64,000 bases of DNA from Bacteroidota bacterium (GCA_023386045.1 JAEWKK010000019.1:496001-560000), one strand, 5' to 3'. Shown: positions 54,952-64,000, counted from the first letter of the stretch. The notes: generated from the letters alone by a model not told the origin. Made by a program: numbers and translations.

Positions 54952-55431
54952 ATGAGCATTCAGGAGTTTAATAGTTTGGTTATCAATAATGCAGACGAGT
55001 TAAAGCCCTTCGCCATTTCGCTCACAAAAGACCACGAAGCCGCCAAAGACCTCTGCCAGGAGACCTTATACAAAGCCTTTGCCTACCGGGAAAACTACCA
55101 GCCCGGCACCAATATCAAGGCCTGGCTGTATACCATCATGCGGAATATATTTATCAATGAGTACCGCAGGAACGGGCGTAAGAAACTTGTGATGGAAACG
55201 GTAAAGCAGCAAACAGAAACTCATGGACTGTCGGCAGAATTGAATGCCAGGATCAAAGAAATCAATCAGGCCATCTACCAATTACCAGTTATCTTTAAAA
55301 CAGCTTGTCTCCTTTACCTGCAGGGTTATAAATATCACGAGATAGCATTTGCACTGAACGAACCCCTGGGAACCATCAAGAGCCGCATCCACTTTGCCCG
55401 GAAAATCTTACAAAAACAAATTGAACGTTGA
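54952..55431 (+). CDS. ECF-type RNA polymerase sigma factor
   Basis: A 159-residue sigma-70 family protein with region 2 (LTKDHEAAKDLCQETLYKAF, KAWLYTIMRNIFINEYRR) and region 4 (YLQGYKYHEIAFALNEPLGT, then IKSRIHFARKIL). There is no anti-sigma gene next to it; instead the CarH-like regulator precedes it and crtI overlaps its end. It is probably made when the regulator is released and could then drive the carotenoid genes or other light-stress genes. Confidence 0.92.
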   Translation: MSIQEFNSLVINNADELKPFAISLTKDHEAAKDLCQETLYKAFAYRENYQPGTNIKAWLYTIMRNIFINEYRRNGRKKLVMETVKQQTETHGLSAELNARIKEINQAIYQLPVIFKTACLLYLQGYKYHEIAFALNEPLGTIKSRIHFARKILQKQIER

Positions 55432-56903
55432 AGAAAAAAGTCATCATAATAGGGGCAGGTTTTGCCGGCTTGTCAGCTGCAGCCTTCATGGCCAAAGCAG
55501 GTTGGGAGGTAAGGGTCATTGAAAAAAATGAAACTGCCGGAGGACGGGCACGTCAGCTGAATGCGGAAGGCTTCAGTTTTGATATGGGTCCCAGCTGGTA
55601 CTGGATGCCTGATGTATTTGAAAGGTTTTTCGCGCAGTTTGGTAAAAATGTATCGGATTATTATTCACTCGTGCGGCTGGATCCTTCCTACCGCATCTAT
55701 TGGGAATCAGGAAGCACAGACATACCAGCCAATTACGAAGAGCTCAAAGCCCTGTTTGAAAAAATAGAAAAAGGAAGTGCTGCCAAACTGGATCATTACC
55801 TGAAGGAAGCTTTCATCAAATACCGGATCGGCATACAGGACCTGGTTTACAAACCTGGTCAGTCCATCACCGAATTCCTTGACTGGAATGTGGTGAAGAA
55901 TGTATTCAGGCTGGATGTATTTACTTCCATTAAATCACATGTTGCCCGTCATTTTAAAAATCCGAGGCTGCAACAGTTGATGGAATTTCCGGTTTTGTTT
56001 TTAGGTGCCCTACCTGGAAACACACCTGCCCTATATAGTTTGATGAATTATGCCGATATCGTTGGAGGCACCTGGTATCCTGATGGCGGTATGTACAGCG
56101 TAGTCACAGCCATGCAGAAACTGGCAGAAGAAATGGGCGTGCAGTTTTCCTTCAATGAAAGCGTTGAAGAAATGATGGTTGATCGTAAGCAGGTCAAAAA
56201 AATAAGGACTGATAAAAACGAGTATACAGCCGATGTGGTGATCAGTGGCGCGGATTATCATTTCACAGAATCTTCCCTGTTGCCGGCAGATTCACGCAGC
56301 TACAAAGAAAATTACTGGGATAAAAAAGTACTGGCGCCTTCCTGCCTGATGTATTATGTAGGGCTGAATAAAAAGCTCGATAATGTATTACATCACTCCT
56401 TATTCTTTGATGTGGCCTTTGACAAGCATGCCAATGAAATTTATGAAGATCCACAGTGGCCTGGTGAACCATTGTTTTATTTAAGTGTTTCCTCTAAAAC
56501 CGATATAAATGCAGCGCCGGAAGGTTGTGAAAACCTGGTGTTGCTGATCCCGGTGGCGTCAGGGCTCGATAATGATGATGAACAACTAAGAGAACATTAT
56601 TTCAGGAAGATCATTAAAAGATTGGAAAGGCATACAGGACAGTCGATCTCTGACGCCATCATTTTCAAAAAAACCTATTCTGTTTCCGACTTCAAAAGCG
56701 ATTATAATTCGTACAAAGGCAATGCATATGGCCTGGCCAATACATTGACACAGACAGCCATCCTGCGGCCTTCCTGCCGGAGTAAAAAGCTTGACAACCT
56801 TTTTTATACAGGACAATTTACTGTTCCTGGTCCGGGAGTGCCGCCAAGCCTGATCAGTGGTGAGGTGGTTTCAAAACAAGTACTGAAATACTTTAACGCA
56901 TAA
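55428..56903 (+). CDS. crtI: Phytoene desaturase
   Basis: A 491-residue FAD enzyme. The N-terminal dinucleotide motif IIIGAGFAGLSAAAFMAKAGW and the C-terminal LFYTGQFTVPGPGVPPSLISG signature are those of CrtI, which desaturates phytoene to lycopene at the membrane. The start is TTG 55428, overlapping the sigma stop as TTGA; there is no usable ATG before the FAD motif. It is the first enzyme gene of the tightly packed carotenoid operon. Confidence 0.94.
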   Translation: MKKKVIIIGAGFAGLSAAAFMAKAGWEVRVIEKNETAGGRARQLNAEGFSFDMGPSWYWMPDVFERFFAQFGKNVSDYYSLVRLDPSYRIYWESGSTDIPANYEELKALFEKIEKGSAAKLDHYLKEAFIKYRIGIQDLVYKPGQSITEFLDWNVVKNVFRLDVFTSIKSHVARHFKNPRLQQLMEFPVLFLGALPGNTPALYSLMNYADIVGGTWYPDGGMYSVVTAMQKLAEEMGVQFSFNESVEEMMVDRKQVKKIRTDKNEYTADVVISGADYHFTESSLLPADSRSYKENYWDKKVLAPSCLMYYVGLNKKLDNVLHHSLFFDVAFDKHANEIYEDPQWPGEPLFYLSVSSKTDINAAPEGCENLVLLIPVASGLDNDDEQLREHYFRKIIKRLERHTGQSISDAIIFKKTYSVSDFKSDYNSYKGNAYGLANTLTQTAILRPSCRSKKLDNLFYTGQFTVPGPGVPPSLISGEVVSKQVLKYFNA

Positions 56904-56906
56904 TTT

Positions 56907-57746
56907 ATGACGATCGGATTATTTCATAAGGTCAGCCAGGAGTGCAGCAAGGTAGTAACAGTACATTACAGTACCTCGTTCTCTTCTGCCATTAAATTAT
57001 TGCACAGGGATCTGCGCACACCCATCTTCAACATTTATGGACTGGTAAGATTTGCAGATGAGATCGTGGATACATTTCATGGGCATGACAAACAGCTGCT
57101 GCTTGAAGCTTTTAAAAAAGACTGCTTTGATGCCATTGAAAAAAAGATCAGCCTGAATCCTGTTCTGAATAGTTTTCAGCAGACCGTAAATCATTATGGC
57201 ATCGACCATGAACTGATTCATGCATTCTTTCGAAGTATGGAGTCAGACCTTACTCAATATAAATATGACCGCCAGGGTTATGACGAATACATTTATGGCT
57301 CCGCAGAAGTAGTGGGACTGATGTGCCTTTATGTTTTTTGTGAAGGAGATAAAATACTCTACGAAAAACTGAAAGGATCTGCAAGAGCGCTGGGAGCAGC
57401 ATTTCAGAAGGTCAATTTCCTGCGTGATATCCAGTCGGATTTTAATGATCTTTCGCGGGTTTATTTTCCGGGTTGTGATTTTCACAATTTCACCGAAAGA
57501 GATAAGCAAGAGATCGAGCATGATATTGAACAGGATTTCAGGAATGCATTTGATGGTATCATTCAGCTGCCAATGAAAGCAAGATTTGGCGTATACGTAG
57601 CCTACAAATATTATTATTCACTGTTTCAAAAGATCAAAAGCATACATCCAAGACATATTCTGCAAAAAAGGATCAGGATCCCGAATTATCATAAAGCCTA
57701 TATCGTATTCAGGGCAAGTGTCAAAAATGGTTTACGTTTGATCTGA
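56907..57746 (+). CDS. crtB: Phytoene synthase
   Basis: A 279-residue squalene/phytoene synthase family protein with both aspartate-rich diphosphate/Mg sites: VRFADEIVDTF (first) and NFLRDIQSDFNDLSRVYFP (second). It condenses two GGPP to phytoene, the first dedicated carotenoid step. It starts 3 bp after crtI. A GGPP synthase is not in the window, so the precursor must come from elsewhere. Confidence 0.94.
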   Translation: MTIGLFHKVSQECSKVVTVHYSTSFSSAIKLLHRDLRTPIFNIYGLVRFADEIVDTFHGHDKQLLLEAFKKDCFDAIEKKISLNPVLNSFQQTVNHYGIDHELIHAFFRSMESDLTQYKYDRQGYDEYIYGSAEVVGLMCLYVFCEGDKILYEKLKGSARALGAAFQKVNFLRDIQSDFNDLSRVYFPGCDFHNFTERDKQEIEHDIEQDFRNAFDGIIQLPMKARFGVYVAYKYYYSLFQKIKSIHPRHILQKRIRIPNYHKAYIVFRASVKNGLRLI

Positions 57747-58288
57747 TGAAAGAAATGGTTATACTGGTGGATGAGAATGATCAGGAACAGGGCCTGATGG
57801 AGAAACTGGAAGCACACCAGAAAGGTTTGCTGCACCGGGCCTTCAGTGTTTTTATTTTCGACAACAAGGGCAGGATGTTGTTGCAGCAACGCGCCGAAGG
57901 CAAATACCATGGAGGACTGTTGTGGACGAATGCCTGCTGCAGTCATCCGCTGCCTGGTGAAAATGTTGAAGCTGCTGCAAGAAGAAGACTGAGGGAAGAG
58001 ATGGGATTTATTACAGACCTGGAAAAAGTTTTTGCATTCACCTATCGTGCTGAAGTTGAGAACCAGCTGGTTGAACATGAATACGATCATGTTTTTGCAG
58101 GAGTGTATGAAGGTGAAATGAAGCCGGATCCGAAAGAGGTGGCTGATACGCGTTATTATGAAATGGAATCCATCAGAACGAAATTGGAAAAAGAGCCTGA
58201 GTTATTTACCACCTGGTTCAGGATCGCTTTTTCACAAGTGGAAAAATTTTGGCGTGAAAAATATGGAGCAGAGGAAATGAAATGGTGA
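57746..58288 (+). CDS. idi: Isopentenyl-diphosphate delta-isomerase, type 1
   Basis: A 180-residue Nudix-fold isomerase. The active-site cysteine block TNACCSHP, the HRAFSVFIF strand and the Nudix-like RRRLREEMGF helix are present. It interconverts IPP and DMAPP, raising precursor supply for the pathway. The start overlaps crtB by one base (TGATG), indicating coupled translation. Confidence 0.93.
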   Translation: MKEMVILVDENDQEQGLMEKLEAHQKGLLHRAFSVFIFDNKGRMLLQQRAEGKYHGGLLWTNACCSHPLPGENVEAAARRRLREEMGFITDLEKVFAFTYRAEVENQLVEHEYDHVFAGVYEGEMKPDPKEVADTRYYEMESIRTKLEKEPELFTTWFRIAFSQVEKFWREKYGAEEMKW

Positions 58289-58785
58289 CAATATATTTTA
58301 TACTGGTTTTACTTGCTACTTTCCTTTTAATGGAAGGTGTGACCTGGCTGACGCATCGTTATGTCATGCATGGTTTTCTTTGGTATTTGCATAAGGATCA
58401 CCACCAGAAAGAACCAGGTTTCTTTGAAAAGAACGACTGGTTCTTTGTGATCTTCGCTGTTCCCAGCATGTGCCTGATTGGATATGGTACTTACAATGGC
58501 GTATGGTGGATGCAGGCTGTTGGCTTTGGTATCATGGCTTATGGTGCTGCTTATTTTATTGTGCACGATGTGATCATTCACCAGCGATTCAAATGGTTCA
58601 GCCGTAGCAACAGCACCTATGTTCGTGCCATCAGGTGGGCGCATAAGATGCATCACAAACACCTCGACCGCTATCAGGGCGAAAGCTTCGGTATGTTGAT
58701 GGTACATAAAAAGTATTGGGAAAAAGTTCGTCGCGACAGGAAGCTGATGGCCGGAAAGAAAGTAGGCTATGCTCCGGAAGGTTAA
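58282..58785 (+). CDS. crtZ: Beta-carotene 3-hydroxylase
   Basis: A 167-residue membrane di-iron hydroxylase of the fatty-acid-hydroxylase superfamily. It has the histidine clusters HRYVMH, HKDHHQK, HDVIIHQRF and HKMHHKH, with TM helices between them. CrtZ adds hydroxyls to the beta rings, giving zeaxanthin when combined with CrtY. It overlaps idi by 7 bp. Confidence 0.92.
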   Translation: MVTIYFILVLLATFLLMEGVTWLTHRYVMHGFLWYLHKDHHQKEPGFFEKNDWFFVIFAVPSMCLIGYGTYNGVWWMQAVGFGIMAYGAAYFIVHDVIIHQRFKWFSRSNSTYVRAIRWAHKMHHKHLDRYQGESFGMLMVHKKYWEKVRRDRKLMAGKKVGYAPEG

Positions 58786-58851
58786 AACAATCCTGCAAAG
58801 CTTACCCGGAATATTATCTTTAAGAAGCATTTCTCTTAATTCCCTTGCAGC

Positions 58852-60003
58852 ATGAGCAATTCAGCTAAAAAGCAGGCAGACTATATCATTACGGGTGCAG
58901 GCTGCGCCGGTCTGAGTCTTGCCATGCACATGATCCGCTCAGGAAAACTGGATGATAAGAAAATATTGCTCGTTGATCAGCAGCCCAAAAAAACCAATGA
59001 CCGTACCTGGTGTTTCTGGGAAAATGGAAATGGTGTTTTTGAAGACATTGTTTTCAATTCCTGGGACCATCTTTGGTTTTATGGTGAAGGACAAAAACTG
59101 CAGCTCACACTTGTGCCTTTCCGTTATAAGATGATCAGGGGAATTGATTTTTATCAGTACTGCCTGAAAGAACTGGGCGCAAGAGAAAACGTGCAGGTCA
59201 TTTTTGAAAAGGTGGATCGTGTTTACAGTAATGAAGAAGCAACGGGTGTGGTGATCAATGGTGAAAGTTATGATTGCGATTATCTTTTCAACAGCATTCT
59301 TTTTGAACAACCCCGCATGAAGGAAAATGAATACTGGATGCTGCAGCATTTCAAAGGATGGATGATTGAAACAGAAAATGAGGCTTTTGATCCTTCCATT
59401 GCAACGCTCATGGATTTCAGGACCAGCCAGGAGAACGGCACTGCTTTCTGTTATGTGTTGCCTTTCAGTAAGAGCAGAGCATTGATAGAATACACTTTAT
59501 TTTCTCATGAACTTCTTCAGCCGAACCAGTATGATAACGGATTAAAAGAATACATTAAAAACTATGTAACCAGTGGAAATTATAAAATGATTGAGGAAGA
59601 ATTCGGAGTGATCCCCATGACCAATCACCAGTTTGAAACCGGCCGGCACCAGTTGGTGAATATTGGAACGGCTGGTGGGCAGACCAAGGGTTCCAGCGGC
59701 TACACCTTTCATTTCATACAGCAACATAGCAGGGCCATCGTCAACGCTCTGATATCTACAGGTAAGCCATCGATCCACTCAGTGTCAAAGCGATTTCATT
59801 TTTATGATAGCGTTTTGTTGAACATCCTTCATCACAAAACACTACCAGGAGAAAAGATCTTCACACAGCTATTTCAAAAGAACAGGACCGATTCAGTATT
59901 GCGCTTCCTCCACAACGAAAGTTCACTGAAAGAAGAATTGCGCATCATTTCCACCCTGCCTGTACGGCCTTTTACAAAAGCTGCCTTGCAACAGATGTTT
60001 TAA
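58852..60003 (+). CDS. crtY: Lycopene beta-cyclase
   Basis: A 383-residue flavoprotein of the CrtY type. The N-terminus has the dinucleotide motif YIITGAGCAGLSLAMHMIRS, followed by RTWCFWENG, and near the C-terminus GTAGGQTKGSSGYTFHFIQQ, all family signatures. It closes the two ends of lycopene to beta rings. It is the last gene of the carotenoid operon, 66 bp after crtZ, and ends tail-to-tail (4 bp overlap) with the thioredoxin gene. No ketolase is present, so zeaxanthin is the expected product of this locus (inference). Confidence 0.93.
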   Translation: MSNSAKKQADYIITGAGCAGLSLAMHMIRSGKLDDKKILLVDQQPKKTNDRTWCFWENGNGVFEDIVFNSWDHLWFYGEGQKLQLTLVPFRYKMIRGIDFYQYCLKELGARENVQVIFEKVDRVYSNEEATGVVINGESYDCDYLFNSILFEQPRMKENEYWMLQHFKGWMIETENEAFDPSIATLMDFRTSQENGTAFCYVLPFSKSRALIEYTLFSHELLQPNQYDNGLKEYIKNYVTSGNYKMIEEEFGVIPMTNHQFETGRHQLVNIGTAGGQTKGSSGYTFHFIQQHSRAIVNALISTGKPSIHSVSKRFHFYDSVLLNILHHKTLPGEKIFTQLFQKNRTDSVLRFLHNESSLKEELRIISTLPVRPFTKAALQQMF

Positions 60004-60299
60004 TTACTGTACTGGTTCATCAGCTGCACAAGCGTGCCTGCCTGTACCACGCCTGATTGTCGCCACTTCACTTCACCATCTTTAAAAAGTATCAGAGTAG
60101 GCACCCCCTGTATATTGAATTGCTGTGCTACCTGCGGATTCCTGTCAACATCTATCTTGAGTATAGTAGCCTTGTCGCCAACTGCGTCTTTCGCCTGTTT
60201 CAATATAGGCGCCATCATTTTGCATGGGCCGCACCACTCTGCTGAAAAATCCACCAGCACTGGTTTTCCCGACCGGATGATCTCATTAAAGTTTGCCAT
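60000..60299 (-). CDS. trxA: Thioredoxin
   Basis: A 99-residue thioredoxin with the redox motif AEWCGPCKMM and the cis-proline strand IQGVPTLILFKDG. ATG 60299 (MANFNEIIRSG) is chosen; an upstream in-frame ATG adds 11 atypical residues. A cytosolic disulphide reductase, slightly short at the N-terminus. Confidence 0.92.
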   Translation of the reverse strand: MANFNEIIRSGKPVLVDFSAEWCGPCKMMAPILKQAKDAVGDKATILKIDVDRNPQVAQQFNIQGVPTLILFKDGEVKWRQSGVVQAGTLVQLMNQYSN

Positions 60300-60370
60300 A
60301 GCTTTTAATTTATCAATCACAATGCATACCAATGAACTTGTAATGGTATGATATTTTATTAATTTCGGAC

Positions 60371-61456
60371 ATGGCGGATAACCTGCTGAACAAAACTATC
60401 AAAGTTTTACTTCTCGTTTTCCTTCTGTCGCTGATATTGTATCATGGCAGGCCCTTCCTGGTTCCTATTACTTTTGCAGCCCTGCTATCCATGTTGCTGC
60501 TGCCTATTTCATTAAAGATGGAATCATGGGGAATGAACAAGGCGCTTTCCATGGTTCTGTCCATCCTGTTGATCGTTTTATTTTTTGCGGGTATAATCAG
60601 TTTACTTTCCTGGCAGATCTCTGATATGAGCAAGGATGCTCCTAAAATAGAGCAAAGCATCAACCAGAAAGTACACGAGGTTCGCGAATATCTTGCCAGC
60701 TCGCTGGGTATATCACAGGAAAAACAACAGGAGATCATTCAAAAACAACAACAGTCATCAGGAAGCAAAATTTCATCAATGTTATCTGGTGCCCTGGCTT
60801 CCCTGGGTACACTGCTGGCGAATTTCCTGCTGGTTCTGGTTTATATTTTCTTATTCATGTACTTCAGGGAGCACCTTAAAAAATTTATACTGAAACTGGT
60901 GCCAAAGGAAAACACTGCTAATGCTACGCGCATCATTGAAAATTCAAGAAAGGTAGCGCAGAAGTACATTACCGGACTAATGCTCATGATCATTTGTTTA
61001 TGGATCATGTATTCCATTGGCTTTGCGATTGTGGGAGTAAAGAATTTTTTCTTCTTTGCCATTCTTTGCGGTTTACTGGAGATCGTTCCTTTTGTAGGAA
61101 ACCTGCTGGGTAATGCATTAACCATCATCGTATCTCTGGCACAGGGTGGAAGCATGAACCTGGTGCTGGGTATTCTTATCACCTATGCCCTGGTGCAGTT
61201 TATTCAATCCTACATACTTGAACCTGCAGTAGTGGGAAGCGAAGTAAGTATTCATCCCTTATTTACCATCATGGGTATCATTGCAGGAGAATTTATCTGG
61301 GGCATTCCGGGAATGATCCTTGCCATTCCAATTATGGGTATTGCTAAAATTGTTTTCGATCACATCACACCGCTGCAACCTTATGGATTCCTTATTGGTG
61401 AAGAGAAAGAACAAAAACAGGGTGCTACGAAAAAAATTAAAGGGTGGTTTAAATAA
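60371..61456 (+). CDS. AI-2E family transporter (YdiK/PerM-like)
   Basis: A 361-residue membrane protein with about eight TM helices. A charged helical loop sits between the early helices (SINQKVHEVREYLASSLGIS), and the conserved C-terminal region includes GLLEIVPFVGNLLGNALTII and SYILEPAVVGSEVSIHPL, then GIPGMILAIPIMGIAKIVFD. The family exports small molecules or ions; despite its name few members move AI-2. The substrate is not deducible. It is divergent from trxA. Confidence 0.88.
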   Translation: MADNLLNKTIKVLLLVFLLSLILYHGRPFLVPITFAALLSMLLLPISLKMESWGMNKALSMVLSILLIVLFFAGIISLLSWQISDMSKDAPKIEQSINQKVHEVREYLASSLGISQEKQQEIIQKQQQSSGSKISSMLSGALASLGTLLANFLLVLVYIFLFMYFREHLKKFILKLVPKENTANATRIIENSRKVAQKYITGLMLMIICLWIMYSIGFAIVGVKNFFFFAILCGLLEIVPFVGNLLGNALTIIVSLAQGGSMNLVLGILITYALVQFIQSYILEPAVVGSEVSIHPLFTIMGIIAGEFIWGIPGMILAIPIMGIAKIVFDHITPLQPYGFLIGEEKEQKQGATKKIKGWFK

Positions 61457-61781
61457 AAACTGTAATTACTCTTGTTATTTGCCCTATTGTGATCAATAAT
61501 GAAATGAAAGTTCAGCGCTTCCTTTTTCGATAATTCGATGCAAGAGGGATCGGATCCACCTACGTTTTACTTCGGTGGACAGTGACGGAAATCCTCCGAG
61601 CGGAGCGAGGAGATTGAAGCGAAGAGCCCGACCCTGAGCCGGCTAATAATTACACTATACTCTTTAAGAATCTAAGGCGAAGGGGCTTGCCCAAAACATT
61701 CAATTATCTCCATTTAATGCAACTAAATCACTTTCTTTTCATTATCATATTTCAGTGTTGAGGAGCCTACTTTCCATTTAT
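61457..61781. other. Non-coding spacer
   Basis: 325 bp with no gene. There is a short hairpin CACCTACG/CGGTGG near 61557-61576 and a GC-rich word CCTCCGAGCGGAGCGAGGAG (61594-61613). Nothing else is seen. Confidence 0.4.
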
Positions 61782-63881
61782 TTATATAAGACTTGAAAGA
61801 CCTTTTAAAATTTTATTCAGATCAATTCCTTTTCCCAGAACTCCTTGAAAAAGATCACCCTCTCTTTTCACTCTATCCTGCATGTTCTTCATGGTGAACT
61901 GTGAGATCTTAAGCCCTTTTTTTACTTCTTCCCAATGAAGCGGTGCAGAAACTGTAGCACCAGGTTTGGGACGAACAGAATAGGGAGCACAAATAGTTTG
62001 TATGGGCCTGTTCTGTAAATAATCAATATAGATCTTGTCTGTACGTTTAGCAGGACTTCTTACAAGGCTTGTAAATTCCGGTAACTCTGCGTGTACAAGA
62101 TTTGCAATGAGTTCTGCCAGCTGTTTGGATTGTTCGTAATTGTATTTAGCTCCCAGCGGTATGTAAATATGAATGCCCGTAGATCCGGATGTTTTTGGAT
62201 AAGAGGGGATCTGCAGGCTGTCCAGTATGTCTTTTACCATTCTTGCGGTTTCTATCACTTTTTCAAAAGAGATTTCTCCGGGATCAAGATCTATTACACT
62301 CCAGTCGGGATACAATGCAGTTTGAACTCTTGAATGCCATGGATTCATTTCAATACATCCAAGGTTGGCCATGTAAAGTATAGAGGCTGCATTGGTGCAG
62401 ATCAGAAAATCTTTGGGTTCGCCATTGTTCTCGCTGAATCTTTTAAAAGTTTTCAGCCAGCTGTCAACTTTTCCTCCCATGTTTTTATGGTAAAAGCTTT
62501 CGCCTTCAATGCCATGTGGAAAGCGGTTCAATGATTGCGGCCTGTCGATCATATAAGGCAACATCACTTCAGCCATATTATGATAGTAACGCAGCAAATG
62601 ACCCTTGGTATATTTTTCTTTAGGCCAGAATATTTTATTGAGATTGGTGAGTCTTAGCTCATGGCCATCAACTGTAATAAACTGCTCTGATTTTTTGGGA
62701 TCTATTTCTGTATTGCCTTCCACTTCTTCCAGTACCTCCTCTGTATCCAGTTCCGGTTCGGTGTTCAGTTCAAATGCCGCCTTGTCTTCGCGCAAGCCCA
62801 GGAAAGAAGGATGGCGCATCACACCTTCGCGTGTGAGCTCGGTATATTTTACTTCACATACAAGAAAGGGTTTGAGCCAGACAGGAGGTTCATTGGTGTT
62901 GGGTTCTTCATCAAAAGGACAGGCTTTGGTAATATGAGGTTTCATTTTTTTGACCAGGTCTTCCTGTACTGCTACGCTGAAACCTGTGCCTACCTGCCCA
63001 ATAAATTTCAACTGCCCGCTTTCATAAATACCAAGAACGAGAGAGCTGAATAACCTGTCCGTATCACGTTTTTTTGTATAGCCGCAGATGATGGCTTCAT
63101 GTCTTTCTTCGATCTTTATTTTCAACCATGATTTGGAACGCGCATCCGGTAAATACACGCTGTCTTTTTTCTTGGCAATGATGCCTTCCATTTTATTTTT
63201 CCTGGCGATCTCATAAAAATCACGGCCGATATCATCAATATGATCACTGAAACGGATGATGCCCAGGTCAGGCATCAAAGCCTGCAGGATCTCCCTGCGC
63301 AGGCTAAGAGGTTCATTCATTAATGAAATTCCTTCCAGCCAGATGATGTCAAAAACATAAAATACCAGGTGGCCTTCTTTTTTCTTTTCCCATTGCTGTA
63401 TGCCGTTGAAATCAGGAACACCATCTTCGTTGAGTACAACGATTTCTCCATCTACCACTGCATTGATCTTCCATTCGAGCAATGCTTCGTAAATCGGTTC
63501 AAATTTTTTATTGAAAGAATTATTATTCCTGGAACGAAGCTGCACTTTCCCATCATGCAAATAAGCAAGTGTTCTGTATCCATCAAGCTTCAGTTCAAAT
63601 TGCCATTCACTGCTGTCAAAAGGTTCATCCACTAGTGTGGCCAGCATGGGTTTAAGGTCTGTTGGCATTTTTGTTTTGGGTGCATCCGGTACTTTTCTTT
63701 TCAGCAGTTCAATGATGCTTGAAAGTTCTTTCCTTCCTTTTACATCAACGATCAATTCCGGTTTTGATTTCGAAGCACGTCTTGCCTTTGCTTTTTTAGC
63801 AGGTATTTTTTTCAAGGATGATAATTCTTGTGGTGAACGCTTCACAGTTGGTTTGTCGGTCATGTTCTTCTGGTGGCCCAT
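61782..63881 (-). CDS. ligD: DNA ligase D (ligase plus polymerase domains)
   Basis: About 699 residues. After a lysine-rich leader comes an ATP-dependent ligase domain with the nucleotidyl-lysine motif FELKLDGYRTL, EGIIAKKKDS and SWLKIKIEERHEA plus an OB fold (about 60-380). An archaeo-eukaryotic-primase-type polymerase domain follows (TNLNKIFWPKEKYTKGH, SVIDLDPG, GSTGIHIYIPL). LigD repairs double-strand breaks with Ku by end joining. The 3'-phosphoesterase domain found in many LigD proteins is absent. The start is uncertain: ATG 63881 or 63863 precede the basic leader; a further upstream ATG (63929) adds hydrophobic, unlikely residues. No ku gene is in view. Confidence 0.9.
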   Translation of the reverse strand: MGHQKNMTDKPTVKRSPQELSSLKKIPAKKAKARRASKSKPELIVDVKGRKELSSIIELLKRKVPDAPKTKMPTDLKPMLATLVDEPFDSSEWQFELKLDGYRTLAYLHDGKVQLRSRNNNSFNKKFEPIYEALLEWKINAVVDGEIVVLNEDGVPDFNGIQQWEKKKEGHLVFYVFDIIWLEGISLMNEPLSLRREILQALMPDLGIIRFSDHIDDIGRDFYEIARKNKMEGIIAKKKDSVYLPDARSKSWLKIKIEERHEAIICGYTKKRDTDRLFSSLVLGIYESGQLKFIGQVGTGFSVAVQEDLVKKMKPHITKACPFDEEPNTNEPPVWLKPFLVCEVKYTELTREGVMRHPSFLGLREDKAAFELNTEPELDTEEVLEEVEGNTEIDPKKSEQFITVDGHELRLTNLNKIFWPKEKYTKGHLLRYYHNMAEVMLPYMIDRPQSLNRFPHGIEGESFYHKNMGGKVDSWLKTFKRFSENNGEPKDFLICTNAASILYMANLGCIEMNPWHSRVQTALYPDWSVIDLDPGEISFEKVIETARMVKDILDSLQIPSYPKTSGSTGIHIYIPLGAKYNYEQSKQLAELIANLVHAELPEFTSLVRSPAKRTDKIYIDYLQNRPIQTICAPYSVRPKPGATVSAPLHWEEVKKGLKISQFTMKNMQDRVKREGDLFQGVLGKGIDLNKILKGLSSLI

Positions 63882-64000
63882 AGTTATAATTACAAAAAAC
63901 CAATGCCGCATTAAAGTGGAATAGTACATGTCCTATGATAAAGCATTGACACAGAAAGAGATAAATTTTCTCCACCTTAATTCACATCTATGCACATTCT

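Overview
The window looks like a chromosomal segment of a Bacteroidota bacterium, most likely Chitinophagaceae or a close relative. The support is: few Shine-Dalgarno sites, TTG starts embedded in TTGA overlaps, Bacteroidota-type integrase, RteC-like, DUF3871 and RHS/DUF6443 proteins, a zeaxanthin-type carotenoid operon, REP-associated transposases and AT-rich spacers. The genus is inference; no rRNA or intact tRNA is present.

Left chromosomal part (1-11,300). A minus-strand signalling operon runs from a receiver-kinase through a CHASE3/GAF hybrid kinase with three receivers and a lone receiver to CheR, which leaves the window at its left edge. A Rieske ferredoxin and the GTPase HflX follow. 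Upstream of hflX is a dense array of palindromic REP-like units around a RAYT transposase gene. After a beta-barrel gene comes a second RAYT with an unrelated palindrome family. Degenerate intergenic repeats fill other spacers.

Accessory part (about 11,300-49,514). First comes a cluster of small lipoproteins and an ImmA/IrrE-like peptidase, ending in a structure that looks like the right end of an integrated element. From 14,202 to 49,514 lies an integrative element of about 35.3 kb, bounded by a 45-bp direct repeat derived from the 3' half of a CAU-anticodon tRNA. It has a tyrosine integrase beside paired arm-type repeats, an RteC-like protein, a HTH/excisionase-like protein, a VapE-like P-loop protein, an XRE repressor, a recombination/replication module (AAA_24 ATPase, DUF3871, RadC) and an RHS/Hint polymorphic-toxin locus. 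No relaxase, type IV secretion or capsid genes are seen. Its main cargo is a three-gene island (20.0-31.0 kb): a 1082-aa protein with a Cap4/DUF4297-like nuclease head and a helical-repeat body, a 302-aa protein with a HEPN-type R-x4-H motif, and a giant nuclease-STAND ATPase with about 1500 further residues. This is the best candidate for an undescribed antiviral system. Next to it is a graveyard of broken genes, including a DNA methyltransferase remnant.

Right chromosomal part (49,700-64,000). After hypothetical genes come a GT4 glycosyltransferase and a CpsB/CapC-type phosphatase. They are followed by a carotenoid locus: a CarH-like MerR/B12-binding regulator, an ECF sigma factor, crtI, crtB, idi, crtZ and crtY. 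These are packed with short overlaps and should convert IPP/DMAPP-derived GGPP to zeaxanthin under probable light and B12 control. Thioredoxin, an AI-2E transporter-family protein and a LigD with ligase and polymerase domains complete the window.
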